Counted from the stretch's first letter, positions 37,372 to 49,310 are shown. The stretch is DNA of 64,000 nt from Nageia nagi (GCA_050084985.1 JBITNC010000002.1:28954001-29018000), one strand, 5' to 3'. Notes: a model not told the origin generated them from the sequence alone. Translations and numbers: made by a program.

Positions 37372-38500
37372 TGATCTAAAAATTTAGATCCCTTCAACAT
37401 TCAGTAATCTCCATTTTAGTGTGTTCATTATGATCATCTTATCTTCAGCTTTTTGATGCTTCTTTTGGATCATGAATCCGAGTCCGTATGTGGAAGTTAT
37501 GATATTAATACAGTTTGTGTATTTTGAGAAAAAAATTTAAAAAAAAAAAGATTAAAAATATTCAATTGTTTGGGCGGCCAATGTAGGCGGTACCTGCCTA
37601 CCACCGTGGAGCCCCGCGTGGAGGTGAGACCTGCATGGAAAGTCAAAGTCGATGGGGCAGGTCAAGGCCTACGTGGAGGGTTGCATGCAATTTGATCACC
37701 ATGATCGCCAACCAATTTAACTACCTGCAGCATGCCAGCCCAGCCAAAACTACCTACGCACCCGCCTGACCGCCAAACTAAGCCACCCACATGTGATCAC
37801 CTGTTTGACCGTTTGATCACCTGATTGCCTACCACATGTTGCCACCACAGTGCACCCACCCATTTTTAATTTTTTTAACATATTTTGATGTTTTAAAGGT
37901 TTTTTGGTGATTTTTGATTCTCCTAAGGTCTTATTATTAGGCTGAGTTAATCCTGTAAGCTTGAAACAATCCAAAGAGCATATTATTTTGATTTGAGAGC
38001 TCATTTTTGGGAGATTTTTATAACCATTTGAGCCCAAATTTAATAGGAAGATCAAGGAGGTTAATGGGTATCTGAAAATAGGTTTTGTTTCAAATTTCCT
38101 AGTTGTAATACTCTCCAGTTTTAGCTCCAAAAATTGTATAAAAGGGGAGCAAATTGGACGTGAAAAAAAAAGGAGGATTTCAGGAAGGTTGTTCTCAGTT
38201 CTTGTTGTGATTTTCAGAGCTGTGAGTGTGTTGTGAATGTGAGAGGAGGTTTTGAAGGACCAAGGAGGCCTTGTAAAGTGATTCCACCCATTGATAGGAG
38301 AGAGCTTTTGAGCTAGATGTAGCCCACATTGGGTGAACCAAGATAATTTTGCTTGTCTCTTTCTATGGTGAATGCTTTTCTCTTCTCTTGTTTACAAATT
38401 TATTCCTGATTTTCCTTTACAAGCACTTAATTATTTTAAGTGTGAATTGATCTTAAGAGAAGGTTAAATTGAAATTTTTAATCTTATAGTTTATGGATCA
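37372..38500 (+). repeat. element I 3' LTR
   Basis: A 1,129-bp LTR, TGATCT to GGATCA, followed by TAGTA. It differs from the 5' LTR by several percent plus small indels, one of about 10 bp near 37600. Its terminal palindrome reads GATCTAAAAATTTAGATC, two paired changes from the 5' copy. Confidence 0.92.
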
Positions 38501-38505
38501 TAGTA

Positions 38506-41159
38506 TATATACAATTTTTTTAATACAAGTTTAAAACTAAGAGAAGCCCTTTCTGCACATGCCTAAAGACCTCTCACATTTTTTTTGATGGTTTTCTGAA
38601 AACCAATGGGAGGGGTCAAACCTTAGGCCTTGAGGTTAACAACCACATGCTCTATCCCAATTGAACTAAAAGAGGAAGCTTGCTTCTCCTTCTAGGCCCT
38701 CGCCAAGCCTTTACCACTCGTGGCCCTCCCTAGACCCCTCTAATAAGCACCCACACCATCTTGTGTGGTGGCCTGTGTGTAGTCTTAGCTCCTTCATGGA
38801 AACCCTACATGCATCGCTTCTTCCTCTGCTCTTTTTTCCACCACATCAATACCCAATTTTGAAACCTTAGCACCATAACAATACAATACTACAATAATCA
38901 CAAAATACTTTGAAAATAGAAACCTTATGTGCATCACTTCTACCTATGTATTTGCTTTTCTATACCTCAAAAAAATCCTCTTTTGACTTGTGAGTCTGGC
39001 TACCACCTCCGTTTATCAACTCCTTAATCATCCTCTAGCTCCCCTCTTTATGACTATGTTTGCTCCTCGTAGATGCTTTTCCTCATGGCTGCTTTGACCC
39101 CCTTTCAAACCTCTCACATTCCTATCTTTGACACCTCATTGTTGGAGAGTATTGTGGGCTCTACGTGTGTGCACCTCCTTCTAACTCATCACCACCATCT
39201 CCAAGCCTTCTTCTAGTCTCTTAATTTTTGCTTCCACCATCTTGTAGCTCCCTTCTTCTTTCTTGATCTTTCAATTAAGGGAAAACTATCTCCTCTCCTT
39301 CAATAAATATTTGGCAACTGTTTTGCCTATAAAACTATCATTGTATTTATTTTATGGTTACTTATATGTTTTCTTCTCTACTTGCCAAAAGTGCATTTAA
39401 AATTACCTTAAAAGGACAAAAGTGCATTAATAACATGTCATCATTCCTCTTATGTGGCAAGTCTCAAGGGAAATTATTTTCTAAGTGTGTATGATATAAT
39501 TGCTAAAGGAATAAAAATTTTAGCACTATATCCTTTGTTGACTAACATTGTGCTATTTTAAAGTACTAATAGAGAAATTTTTTACTTAAGAATGGAAGAT
39601 TTTTTCAATACCTAGGAGTAATTTTTTTTTAAGTATGGCAATTTTTTAATGCTATTTTTTAAGTAGAAGAGGGAATTTATATTTTTTTACTTAATTTCTT
39701 TTTATATAGCATGTTAGATAAAATATTGCATATCTATTTTTTGGTAACTTATGCAAAAATGATAATGCATGCTTCTTAATTTTTTTTATGCATGCTAAGT
39801 TTTTTTTTTTTTGCAAAGTGATAGATAAATGCAATTTAAGTTAATATTACATGCTTAGGACTTCAATTTTTTAAGTTAATGATGCATGTTTTACTTAATT
39901 TTTTTTAGTTAAATGTCTAAGACTTAAATATTTTAAGTTAATAGTGCATGCTTAAGACTTAGATTTTTTAATTCAATAATACATGCATATTACTTAAAAA
40001 CTTAAGTTATGATGCAATTTACTTCCTTATGTAAGAATAGACTTATGCAAATTAAGTAAATAATGCATGATTTCTACTTAACCTTTTAAAGTTAAATAAT
40101 GCATGCTTCTTGCTTATGCTTAGTACTTAAATTCTTTAAGGTTAATGCATGCTTATGCTTAATACTTAAATTTTTTAAATGCATGCTTATGCTTAAATGA
40201 TGCATGTTTAGTACTTAAATGTATAAGAATTTAATTTTTTTTGGTGATGCATGCTTACTACTTAATTTTTTTATGTTATGGGAATAATGCATTTTATGAC
40301 TCCCTAATTTTATTTTGCAAAGTATGGAATGAACTTGTGCAAAATTAGGAATGATGTAAAGATGTCCTTTAAGGGTTGGTAAACAAAACCCATTGGACAC
40401 TTAAGTTTCAAATTTTTGCATAGATAATATTTTACTTATGCCTTTTTACTTCATGTTTCGCACTTTGATTTATTTGATTATGCAATCAAAACATAAACAT
40501 TGATATGAGCAACCCCTTAAAATGAATACATCCTCATGTACATTCCACAACATGACTTGTTTGGAGAGCCATGAGGTGAGAATAGGTAGACTAGAGCCTT
40601 TAAGTTCAACAATCCAAATGGTGAAAAGTTTGTACTTATCAATTGCCCATAAGTCCTCTATTGGTCTAGATTTAACTCCAATAGGTGGACAGGTATGTGT
40701 GTAGTGATACCACATATTCGCACATCCATTCAAAGATTATCCTAATAACCTAGGAGGATAACTTGAAACATAATCAAGATTAATAATTTGGTCAATCCAA
40801 TAAATGTCATAACTTTGAAAAATAGTAGGTACTTATCCTTGTGAGAGTATAAAACTAACCAACATGAATTGGTTGAAGATTAGTAGTACTTGGGCTCCTC
40901 TTATGTGGGCATCCAAGTGAAAGCTTAATTTTAGATAAGAAAATAAGCCTCAATAATGTCACTCTACATCTACGATTCTTGAAATAAAAAATGTATTTAG
41001 GTACATGGGTTATTATTTGAATTGTAAATTATTTACACTTGTGAATCAAATCAAGCATGTCTTAGTTAAATAAATATAACATGCATTACTAGGTTAAAAA
41101 TTAACATTTAATGTTATTTATTAAACCACATGTTTATTATTTTTCATATTCTTATGTAG
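38506..41159 (+). other. element F leader, second part
   Basis: Continuation of F's leader: a C-rich insert at about 38540-39300 that includes a tRNA-Asn-like sequence, AT-rich sequence with an ATGCATGCTTA minisatellite (39830-40270), the conserved pre-gag block (40340-40940), and a pyrimidine stretch ending in TTCTTATGTAG, whose AG (41158-41159) lies a few bases before the gag start position. Confidence 0.68.
38601..38676 (-). tRNA. tRNA-Asn(GTT)-like pseudogene or SINE head
   Basis: On the minus strand an A-box-like TAGTTCAATTGG is followed by GATAGAGC, an anticodon-arm-like TGTGGTTGTTAACCTCA with anticodon GTT, and a B-box-like GGTTTGACCCC. The layout is that of plant tRNA-Asn. The acceptor stem does not pair and the T stem is imperfect, so it is not a functional tRNA. 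Eight A residues follow downstream on the minus strand, suggesting a retroposed copy or SINE head. It lies in F's leader insert. Confidence 0.6.
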
Positions 41160-41162
41160 CAA

Positions 41163-44100
41163 AGGGGAGAATCCTTTTTAACCAAACATATTCTTAATGA
41201 TTTCAAATTTTAGATTTGGGAACCACGAATGAGAGCTGAATTGTAGACAAAGAAGTTTTGGCAAACAATGTATGAAAATCTTGTACCTTCTATAGATGAG
41301 AAAGCATTACTAGCTTACAAAATGAAGAATGAATTGGTAACCTCCATGATTTATCATGTAGTTTTATATGATGTACTTCTGATGATTTCCTCTTCAACCT
41401 TGACAAAGGAAGCTTGGGATAAGCTTAAACAAATCTACCTTGGTTCAAAGTTTTTAAGAAGGTTTACTATTCTCCAAAAGTTGCTTCAATCTCGTCAAAG
41501 GGAAGATGAAAATGTGGCTATCTACTTGAATAAAATCATTAACCTAAGGACCTAACTTATTGCTCATGGATACAATTGGATCAATGATGAGTTCATGATC
41601 TTCATCATTCTTCAAAACCTTTCTTCAAAGTTTGAAAACTTTATGATAGTTATAAAAATAAGTCTTGATGATGAAGAAAAAATCTTTTCCTTTGAGAATA
41701 TTTTTAGGTATCTTTTGAGTCATGAGAAAACTCTTAATAATAAGGTGTTGATTTTTTATCCTAAGGATAATAACGTTGCTATTAGAATAACCAAAACTCC
41801 TTTCAAGAAGAAGTTTAACCATCAAAAGAAATATTATCCTTCTTCCTCTAAAAGGTTTGCGAAAAAAGGAAATGACTACAATAGTAGTAGGAACAACAAA
41901 AATAATAACCATAGCAGCAGGAATAATGGCAACAACCATTTCAAGCAAAGAGATGGAAAAGGTAAAGCAAATAATCCATATTCTAAGAAAAAAATTGATA
42001 GTAATTATAATTATTATGTCATTCAAGGTCACAGAGAAGTTGATTACTACAAAAAAAAGAGGAAAAGAATAAAGGTAATGGAAATGTAAAGAACTTCAAA
42101 AGAAAGAAGAATATTCATGTTGGTTTTACTGTGACACTCTACTCCATGTCTTGCTCTTTTTTGTCTAATTAGATTATTGATTCTAGTTGCACTAATCATC
42201 TATGCTTTGAAAAAAAAAAGTTTGAGAGCTTTCATAAGTATAGAAAAGATGCAATTATGATAGGTGATAACTCTACCCTTGAAGTTCAAAGAATTAGGAG
42301 TGAGTTGATTTATAGAAATGTTCTTGAAAATGTTCTCTATGTTCCTTAGTTGAGGATGAACTTTCTCTTTGTGATCCAAGTTTGTTAGAAAATGATACTC
42401 TTCTAAGTTCAACTCTCAATCTTGGTGCATTACGAAAGGATTTGCCACTTTAGTTAAAGGATCTATGAAAGATAACCTCTATATCGTGGATCAAATTCCA
42501 TCAAAGATGTGTCTTACTTCTAATGTGTGTTTTAAAGGTAATCTTTGTCACCAACATTTAGGGCACCTTAACCATAAGAATATTCAAATCATGAAAGACT
42601 AAGAACTTATGGAAGGTTTGCCTTCAATTCTCCTTTGGTTGGTTTATACGAGAAGTGCATTCTTGACAAGATGCATAGATAAAAGTCTAAGAAAGATAAG
42701 GTAATAAGAGCATCTCAACCTCTTCAACTTGTGTATTCAGATTTTGATGGGTTTATTTCAAAATAAGTCGCTTGAAGGAGCATCTTACATCTTGACCTTA
42801 GTAGAATGACCTTTGGGTATTTAATTGAGCACAAAGATAAAACCTTTAAGAGTTTTAAGGTTTTTAAAGCCTTTATTGAGAATCAAACTAACCTTAAAGT
42901 CATGATGTTAAGATCAAATAATGGAAAAAAATATAACAGCAATGAGTTTAATGACTATTATGCTAAGTATAGAATCAATAGGCAGTTTACAATTCTTTAC
43001 ACTCCTCAGTAGAATGATGTTGTTAAAATAAAAAATAGAATAATTATGGAGATGGCTAGATGCATGTTGGGTAATCTTCCTAGCTTCTTATGGGATGAAG
43101 TTATGAGCACTACTATTTACACCTTGAATAGGTGTCTTGTAAAAGATATTCAGGGTAAAATTCCTTTTGAGGCATGGTTAGGAAGAAAACCTAATATTTC
43201 TCACCTTAGAATGTTTGGTTGTGAAGCATTCTCTTACATTATTTCTAAGAAAAAAAAAAAGTTGGATATATAAGCTAAAAAATGCATCTTTATGGGTTAT
43301 GACAGTTAGCATAAAGGCTACAAGCTCTACTCTCTATCCTATAAAGTAGTGTTCATTTCAAGGGATGTAAAGTTCAATAAAAATTTTGATGAATCTGCTT
43401 CTAATGAAGATGTTGATGATCTAAAGAACTCTTTAGTTACTCCTAACTGGTTAGATATTGGTGTAGATAAGTCACTTTAAGAATAAAATTCTCCAACATA
43501 AAGGGTAATAAAGAGCATGACCTTGAATAAATCCTTATTTACCAAGATTAACAATAAGCATGAGCTCTCATCCTTCAAAGAAGCTTCAAAGCATGAGTGT
43601 TGGATAGAAGCCATGAAAGTGGAGTATGAGGTGCTTATAAAAAAAAACTTGGGACTTGGTTTCTTATTCCAATGAAAAGAATATGATTGGTAATAAGTGG
43701 ATCTACAAGTTAAGTTTAATTCAGTTGAAGATATTGAGAAATACAAGGCAAGATTAGTAGCTAAAGGTTTTGCTTAGAAATATGATGTAGATTATGAGAA
43801 AACCTTTGCTCTCATGGCAAAGATGCCTACTATCAAGATTATCCTTACACTTTCTACAACTCAAAGATGGAAAGTTTTTCAACTTGACGTCAAGAGTGCA
43901 TTTCTCAATGGTGACTTAGATGTGGAAATCTTCATGAATCAACTAGAAAGATTTATTATGAAAGGTAAATAATCCTTTCTGTGTAAGCTAAAGAAGTCAT
44001 TATATGGACTTCAGTGAGCACCTAGAGCTTGGTACAAGAAGATTTCAAGGTACTTTGTAGACATTAGTTTCTCTAAAGTATTTTTTAACTTTGATCTATA

Positions 44101-45057
44101 TGTGCTCAATTAAGAGAAATATGTGATCTTAATTCTTTTTTATATGGATGATCTTTTGATTACTATAAATAATAATGAAATCATTCAAGAATGCATATCC
44201 AAACTTAAGGTAATGTTTGAAATGATTAATCTTGATCTCATGCACTACTATCTTGGAATGCAAGTGTATCAATATATATCAAACATCTTGTAAAAGTTTA
44301 GAATAGAGGAGTGTAGATATGTTATGATCCCAGACTCTCTTATAATCACTATTTCTCTAAGCTCCAACTCTCTTTTAGCTAATGCTACAGCTTACAGGTA
44401 ATTAATTGGTAGTCTTTTGTATTTAACTATATCTAGGCTAGATATTACCTTTATAGTGAATCTGATGGCATGATTCATGCGAAAACCATATGTTAAGTAC
44501 CTTAATGTTGTCAAACAACTTTTGAGGTATGTTGCAAGGATGAAGTATCTTGCTCTTAAGTATTCTAAGTTTCCCTCATTTGTTCTCTCTGGATTCTCAT
44601 ATTCTAACTATGGAGGAGATAGAGATGACATGAAATCAACCTTTATGTATGTTTTTAGCATTAGTTCAGGTGCTATCTCTTGCACCTCCAAGAAGCAACC
44701 TACAATTTCTCTTTCCACCATAGAATCCAAATACTAAGCCATATATGTTGTAGCCCATGAAGCTATTTGGCTTAGGCATCTTCTAGAAGAAATTGGTTAT
44801 GAGCAAGCTGGCCCATATATGATTTCTTTAAATAATCAGTTAATTATTTTTTGGATAAGAATTATGTGTTCCATCAGAGAATAAAACATGTGAAAATCCA
44901 GGCCTATTTTATTAGAGAAAAGGTTCTTTATGGTATCATACATCTAGAGTATTGTCCATCAACCTTGAACTCCACTGATTTATTCATCAAGCCCTTTCAT
45001 GAAGCTCAGTTTAGTAAGCTTAAGGATGCTATCATGTTGGTGAAATTTCCCTCATGA
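41163..45057 (+). pseudogene. element F gag-pol pseudogene
   Basis: Copia gag-pol. The gag start codon position reads AGG instead of ATG. UBN2 Gag is readable at about 41268-41700, and the zinc knuckle near 41995-42050 has all three Cys replaced by Tyr. The protease site is Asp-Ser-Ser near 42178. Integrase has RSNNGKKY in place of the Asp motif and Lys in place of the Glu. RT has YMDD near 44140. RNase H is readable at 44477-45057. Many stops. Gag is closest to A's. The 3' part may be hybrid with D. Confidence 0.88.
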
Positions 45058-45060
45058 AGA

Positions 45061-45806
45061 AGTGAAGTATGAATTCTTATGTTGAATTCATGTTTATGAT
45101 GACAACTTCACCTCCAAGAGGATTTTCTATTGTATAGTGTTGATTTTCTTGTACACCTTTGTGGTAAGTTCACTCTATGTGAGAAACTTGTATAATTTTT
45201 TGAGCAAATGATTGACCATCCTAGCATTGTTCGATTATCCATGTGTGAGGAACTCGTATGTGTCTTTTGGCACTATTCAATTATCCATGTGTGAGGAACT
45301 CGTATGTGCATTTTGTTATGCTCTATTTTGTAATGATAATCAACACATATTTTGTATACAACAGGTGACTATGACTATTGGCTTGGCATTTTTGTGATGA
45401 CTTATGGATCACAACTGATCAATCTATGATGGCATTATTTATTCATATATCCTTATCAATATGAATGTGTTACATCTAACTGATCTAATTATTTGAGTTG
45501 CTTGTAACTTATAGGTTTCCTTTGAAATTGTAGGTTACTTACTCCAGGTGTGCAAGCTCATGGAGACTCAACATAAATTTCAATTGGATGACTACTTTAT
45601 GTACATTGAAATCGATTATGATTAATGATTATATTGTAAACCATTTTTTATAATGGTAAAGCAGTGAGTCTCAAACTAAGATCTTACTTACTTCACAAAG
45701 ATGTAAAAAGTTTTTATCTTTGAATGTATTTATTTGGATGAGAACTCTTTTACTCTCTATTTCTTCTCTCTTCTTCACTCTATCCCAATATTGCATTAAG
45801 GGGGAG
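45061..45806 (+). other. 3' untranslated region and polypurine tract of D (or D/F hybrid)
   Basis: After the pol stop come the conserved ATGATGACAACTTCACCTC segment and two to three units with AAGTT...AACTT and TCCATGTGTGAGGAACTCGT (45160-45320), then conserved sequence to ATTAAGGGGGAG (about 45795-45806) before the D-type LTR. It has the same layout as A and G, with fewer hairpin units. Confidence 0.7.
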
Positions 45807-46303
45807 TGTTATAATTTATAATGCATCATTGCAAATGTTTTGTAATATTTTTCTTTATAAATTTACTAATACTTAATGGTATCACTAGATACTTTAAGTA
45901 TTTAAGTGAATATGATAATGTAATTTATCCTACACTCCATCTCATGAGCATGCCCATTGGGTAAAAGGGAGTTGCATGTCATACCTTTGTATAATGGTTA
46001 AAAGGGTGATCCAAAAGAGGATTTTGGCCTATAAATAGAAGGCCCTTTTTGTGACTACTCACCAATTTATGAAGAAAAGTTATACTCTGGGATAGTGAAT
46101 AGGAGATGAAGTTAGGAGGATTGTAAGAGAGTTATTTTGTGAATTAAGTAAAATCTTGTTAATGGATGTACTCCTAGTTGGAGGAACCACTTTCTATCTT
46201 GAGCAATTTTGTGAGATTATCTATGCTTGAGTTTTAATGTTAGAGTGAGCTTTCATGTGATCTTGGTAGTTTAGGATGTATTCTTTATAGTTAAATCCCT
46301 TCA
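45807..46303 (+). repeat. element D 3' LTR
   Basis: A 497-bp LTR, TGTTATAATT to CCCTTCA, followed by AAATA (46304-46308). Subfamily words match the D 5' LTR and not the F 5' LTR. Confidence 0.9.
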
Positions 46304-47591
46304 AAATATTGGTGCCAAAGATTTTCCCTATAGCACACATTCATAGCAAGACACATATTTGTTGGAACTTGATCCATAATGTAGAGATCATCTTTCACTA
46401 ATCCTTTCACCAAAGTAGTAAGTCCCTTCTTAAAGCACCAGGAGTGTTAGTTGAATTCAAATGAACATCCTTTCTTTGCAATTTGAATTACAAAAAGAAG
46501 ATTCATACTAATATTAGGCACATAAAGCACATTTTCAATAATCTTTTCATGAATCAACACACTCTCAATCCTTTGGACTTCAAGAATTGAATTATCACCA
46601 ATTACAACTACATCCTTTTATGTTTATGAAATTTTTTAAACTTATTATTTTCAAAACACATGTGATTAGTGCATCCAAAGCCAATAATCTAATCACTCAA
46701 AAAAATGCGAGACATGGAGTAAAGACCATAAATAAAACCATATTTAATATTCTTCTTCCATTTGAAATTCTTCACATTTTCATTTCCCTTATTCTTTTCT
46801 TCTTGTAGTAGTCAAATTCTTTATGACCATAATTGTTACAAAAGTTACAATTACCATCAAATTTTATATTTGGATTTGGTTTGTTTGCCTTGCCCTTTCC
46901 ATCTCTTTGTTTGTAGTTATTGTTATCCTTCTTTTTCAAACTTATTAGAGGTAGAAGAAAAATACTTCTTACGATGCTTGAACTTCTTTTGAAAGGAGTT
47001 TTGATTGCTCCTAAAGCAATGTTGTTTTCCTTCGAAAAAGAGATCAACATCTTTTTGTTAAGAGTTTCCACATGCTTCATAAAGAGTCTTGAAAGGTTCT
47101 TGAGATAAAATACATCTTCTTCTTCATCAAGCTTAGTCTCAATAACTATCACAAAGTTATTGAACTTTGAAGAAAGGCCTTGAAGCATGATGAAGACCAT
47201 GATTTTATCATTCATTTAGTTGCATCCACAACCAATAAGTTGGATCCTAAGATCAATGATATTATTTAAATAGATGGTAATATTTTTATTTTCCCCTTGA
47301 TGATATTGAAATCACTTTTAGAAAATGACATGAACTTTATTGAAAAATTGGATCATAGATAGATTTTCTTGAGCTTATCCTAAGCTTCATTTACGAAGGT
47401 TGATGAAGAGATCATAAGTAACACTTCCTCTAACATTGCATGATAAATCATAGAGGTTTTTAGCTCATTCTTTGAGTTATAGGCCTCAAGTACCTTCTCT
47501 TATGTCGGAGAAACTAGGTTCTCATTAACTATATGCCATGGTTTTCTTGCTTGTAGTGAATGATTTACTTGGGTAAGAAGGTTTCTCCCAT
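46304..47591 (-). pseudogene. element C, 5' part: gag, zinc knuckle, protease remnant
   Basis: Minus-strand Copia gag from an ATG at 47591-47589 (MGETFLPK), Gag core readable at 46772-47215, a zinc knuckle near 46810-46860 with its last Cys changed to Tyr, a protease site decayed to Gly-Phe-Gly near 46690, and the start of GAG-pre-integrase up to 46309. It joins 24437 across element D. An internal deletion and several frameshifts are present. Confidence 0.85.
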
Positions 47592-48225
47592 TTACTACAT
47601 AAGAAGGTGAAAGTGTTAACCAATGTAAGCATGTTAATTTGTGAACTGAATTAATCAACTATACATGTTGAGTTTCTTCATATTAATCAGTCACATATGT
47701 TAAATTAATCAATCATACATGATAATTTTTTATCAATGATAATAAAAAAAGAAATGTAAAAATTATTTAACAAATTTCACGTGCAAAAGATTTACAATCA
47801 AATCAAGTGACAAATCTCATACATCCAACATATTATCATAACCAAGTAGCATAGTTGTAGAGGATAAATTTGAGGCTTATTTTATTATTTAAAATTAGGC
47901 CTTCATCTAGATTCCTGCAAGGATCCCAAATCTTACCAATCCTTAACTAGTTCCCCTTGGTCAATTATATACTCTCACAAGTATGAGTACTAACTATTTT
48001 TTAAGGGTGTGATGTATGTTGGATCAGCTAAATTATTATCTTAATTATGTTTCAAGTTTTCCTCCTAAGTTATCAGGATAATTTTTGAATGAACATGTAG
48101 ATATATGGTATCAATACACATATATATGTCTACTTATATGGAGTTATGTCCAGACCAATAGAAGACGTAAGGGAAATTAATAAGTATGAACTTTATACCA
48201 TTTAAATATGGGGTAATGCTTGAAA
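47592..48225 (-). other. element C leader fragment
   Basis: Just before C's gag ATG the minus strand reads CTTCTTATGTAG, an acceptor-like site with AG at 47596-47595. Further on, 47870-48225 is an inverted copy of the conserved pre-gag block. The element breaks off near 48225; no primer site or 5' LTR of C is in the window. Confidence 0.68.
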
Positions 48226-48792
48226 TAAAATAATGATAATAATGTTTGGTGGTCGCTTGTTATTACTTATAATTTTACTAGCCAAATCCAATTAATTCAT
48301 GCTTATGGATTTTATAGAAAATGAACTTTTTCAATTGTTGACTTTTGTTCTCCTTACACTAAAGATTGGATTCATCGGATCTCACCTTCATACAATTTTA
48401 TCAACTAAAATAGGAGGATAAGAGCACCTATGAAAATGTAATTGGTAACTTTCCCTTTTATTTGCGGCCTAAAATTAATACACTTTTAATGACCTTGGTG
48501 GAAAGATTGAGGATGATTTTCTAAGAAATGTCTCCTTAGTTATAAACATCGTATGGGGTATTTTTGGCTATCCCCTAACCTAAATATGGATCCCAATAAT
48601 AAAAAGAGATGGGACCTTCTCTCCTTGCCTTTCAAATGAAGTCATAGGTTAAAAATGGTGTAGATATTGAACCTAAGTGAACCTTTTTTATTTGATCTTA
48701 TCTCATGGCTTGCCTATTAGCCAATGATTTAGATAGAGTGGAGAATCTTACATGCTATTTTTGTGGCTCTATTGAGAATTTTATCCATTTTT
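48226..48792 (+). pseudogene. older DNA with LINE-like zinc-finger remnant
   Basis: No LTR-element sequence recognised. Near 48705-48790 the plus strand reads MACLLANDLDRVENL, then CYFCGSIENFIHF. That is the spacing of the zinc-binding motif found after the reverse transcriptase in plant LINEs (C-x2-C...H). Upstream is only a decayed KRWDLLSLPF-like stretch. It continues at 62619 beyond element G. Alternative: chance similarity in decayed DNA. Confidence 0.35.
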
Positions 48793-49296
48793 TGTTAGAA
48801 TTTGTAATGAAATATTGTGAATATCTAAACTCCTTGTAAGTTCAATTAATCACTTAAAGGATATGTAGATACCTTAAGGGATTAATTGAATTCTTTATTA
48901 TGTGTGGACTTTGACCTAACCATGGGGTTAGTTGGTAGGTTAAAGTTAGGTCACACATTTATTGTAACCCTAACCTTACCCTTGGGTTAAAGGGAGGTTA
49001 GGGAGATGCTCTCAAACTATAAATAGAGGGCCTCTCCTCTTGTAAACAAATCTAAGTTTTGGAGTAAGATTACTCTACTAGGTTGTGTAGGAGAGAGCAA
49101 GAGAATAGTTGTAAGAGAGGCATAGATTGAGAATAGAGAACTAGTTGTGGATGTACTCCCAAGGAGGGAGGAACCACATTATATTGGTGTCATATTGTGT
49201 GAATGTGTTAGTAGCTTGTAGATGTTGCATGTTTAATGTGATTGAGCTTTCTATAGTCTTGGACCTTTAGGAATTAGAGTAGTGCTAATTCTCACA
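48793..49296 (+). repeat. element G 5' LTR
   Basis: A 504-bp LTR, TGTTAGAATT to TTCTCACA, with TATA box TATAAATA at 49018-49025. U3 has an inverted repeat CCCTAACC...GGTTAGGG around 48968-49004. It belongs to a different subfamily from the A, D and F LTRs. Confidence 0.95.
49018..49025 (+). promoter_or_regulatory. TATA box of element G 5' LTR
   Basis: TATAAATA followed by GAGGGCC; the same box is at 62335-62342 in the 3' LTR. Likely core promoter of the element RNA. Confidence 0.75.
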
Positions 49297-49298
49297 AT

Positions 49299-49310
49299 TG
49301 GTATCAGAGC
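49299..49310 (+). other. element G primer-binding site
   Basis: TGGTATCAGAGC, the exact common iMet-type site, two bases after the LTR. Confidence 0.92.

Larger units (their letters stand above)
31605..38500 (+). mobile_element. element I: full-length degenerate Ty3/Gypsy retrotransposon
   Basis: A 6.9-kb element flanked by a perfect 5-bp duplication TAGTA (31600-31604, 38501-38505). LTRs of 1,144 and 1,129 bp begin TGATC and end GGATCA. The interior has an iMet-type primer site, gag, protease, RT, RNase H, integrase in Gypsy order, and a polypurine tract. Several stops and at least one frameshift break it. It lies in the leader of element F. Confidence 0.94.
24438..46303 (+). mobile_element. 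element D: Copia, enlarged by nested elements and recombined
   Basis: The 5' LTR (24438-24937) and 3' LTR (45807-46303) share subfamily-specific words (GGAGTTGCATGTCAT, GAAGAAAAGTTAT, GAGCAATTTTGTGAGAT). They are bounded by a perfect target duplication, AAATA (24433-24437, 46304-46308), so they are one element's ends. Its own interior is visible only to 30565, where F begins. D's RT-RNase H is missing, because the 3' part of pol present here belongs to F or is hybrid. D sits in C's GAG-pre-integrase segment. Confidence 0.85.

Noticed and set aside
48964-49006. Telomere-like TAACCCTAACC in G's LTR
   Set aside because: Only one and a half imperfect units, part of a local inverted repeat, and present identically in both LTRs; not an array.
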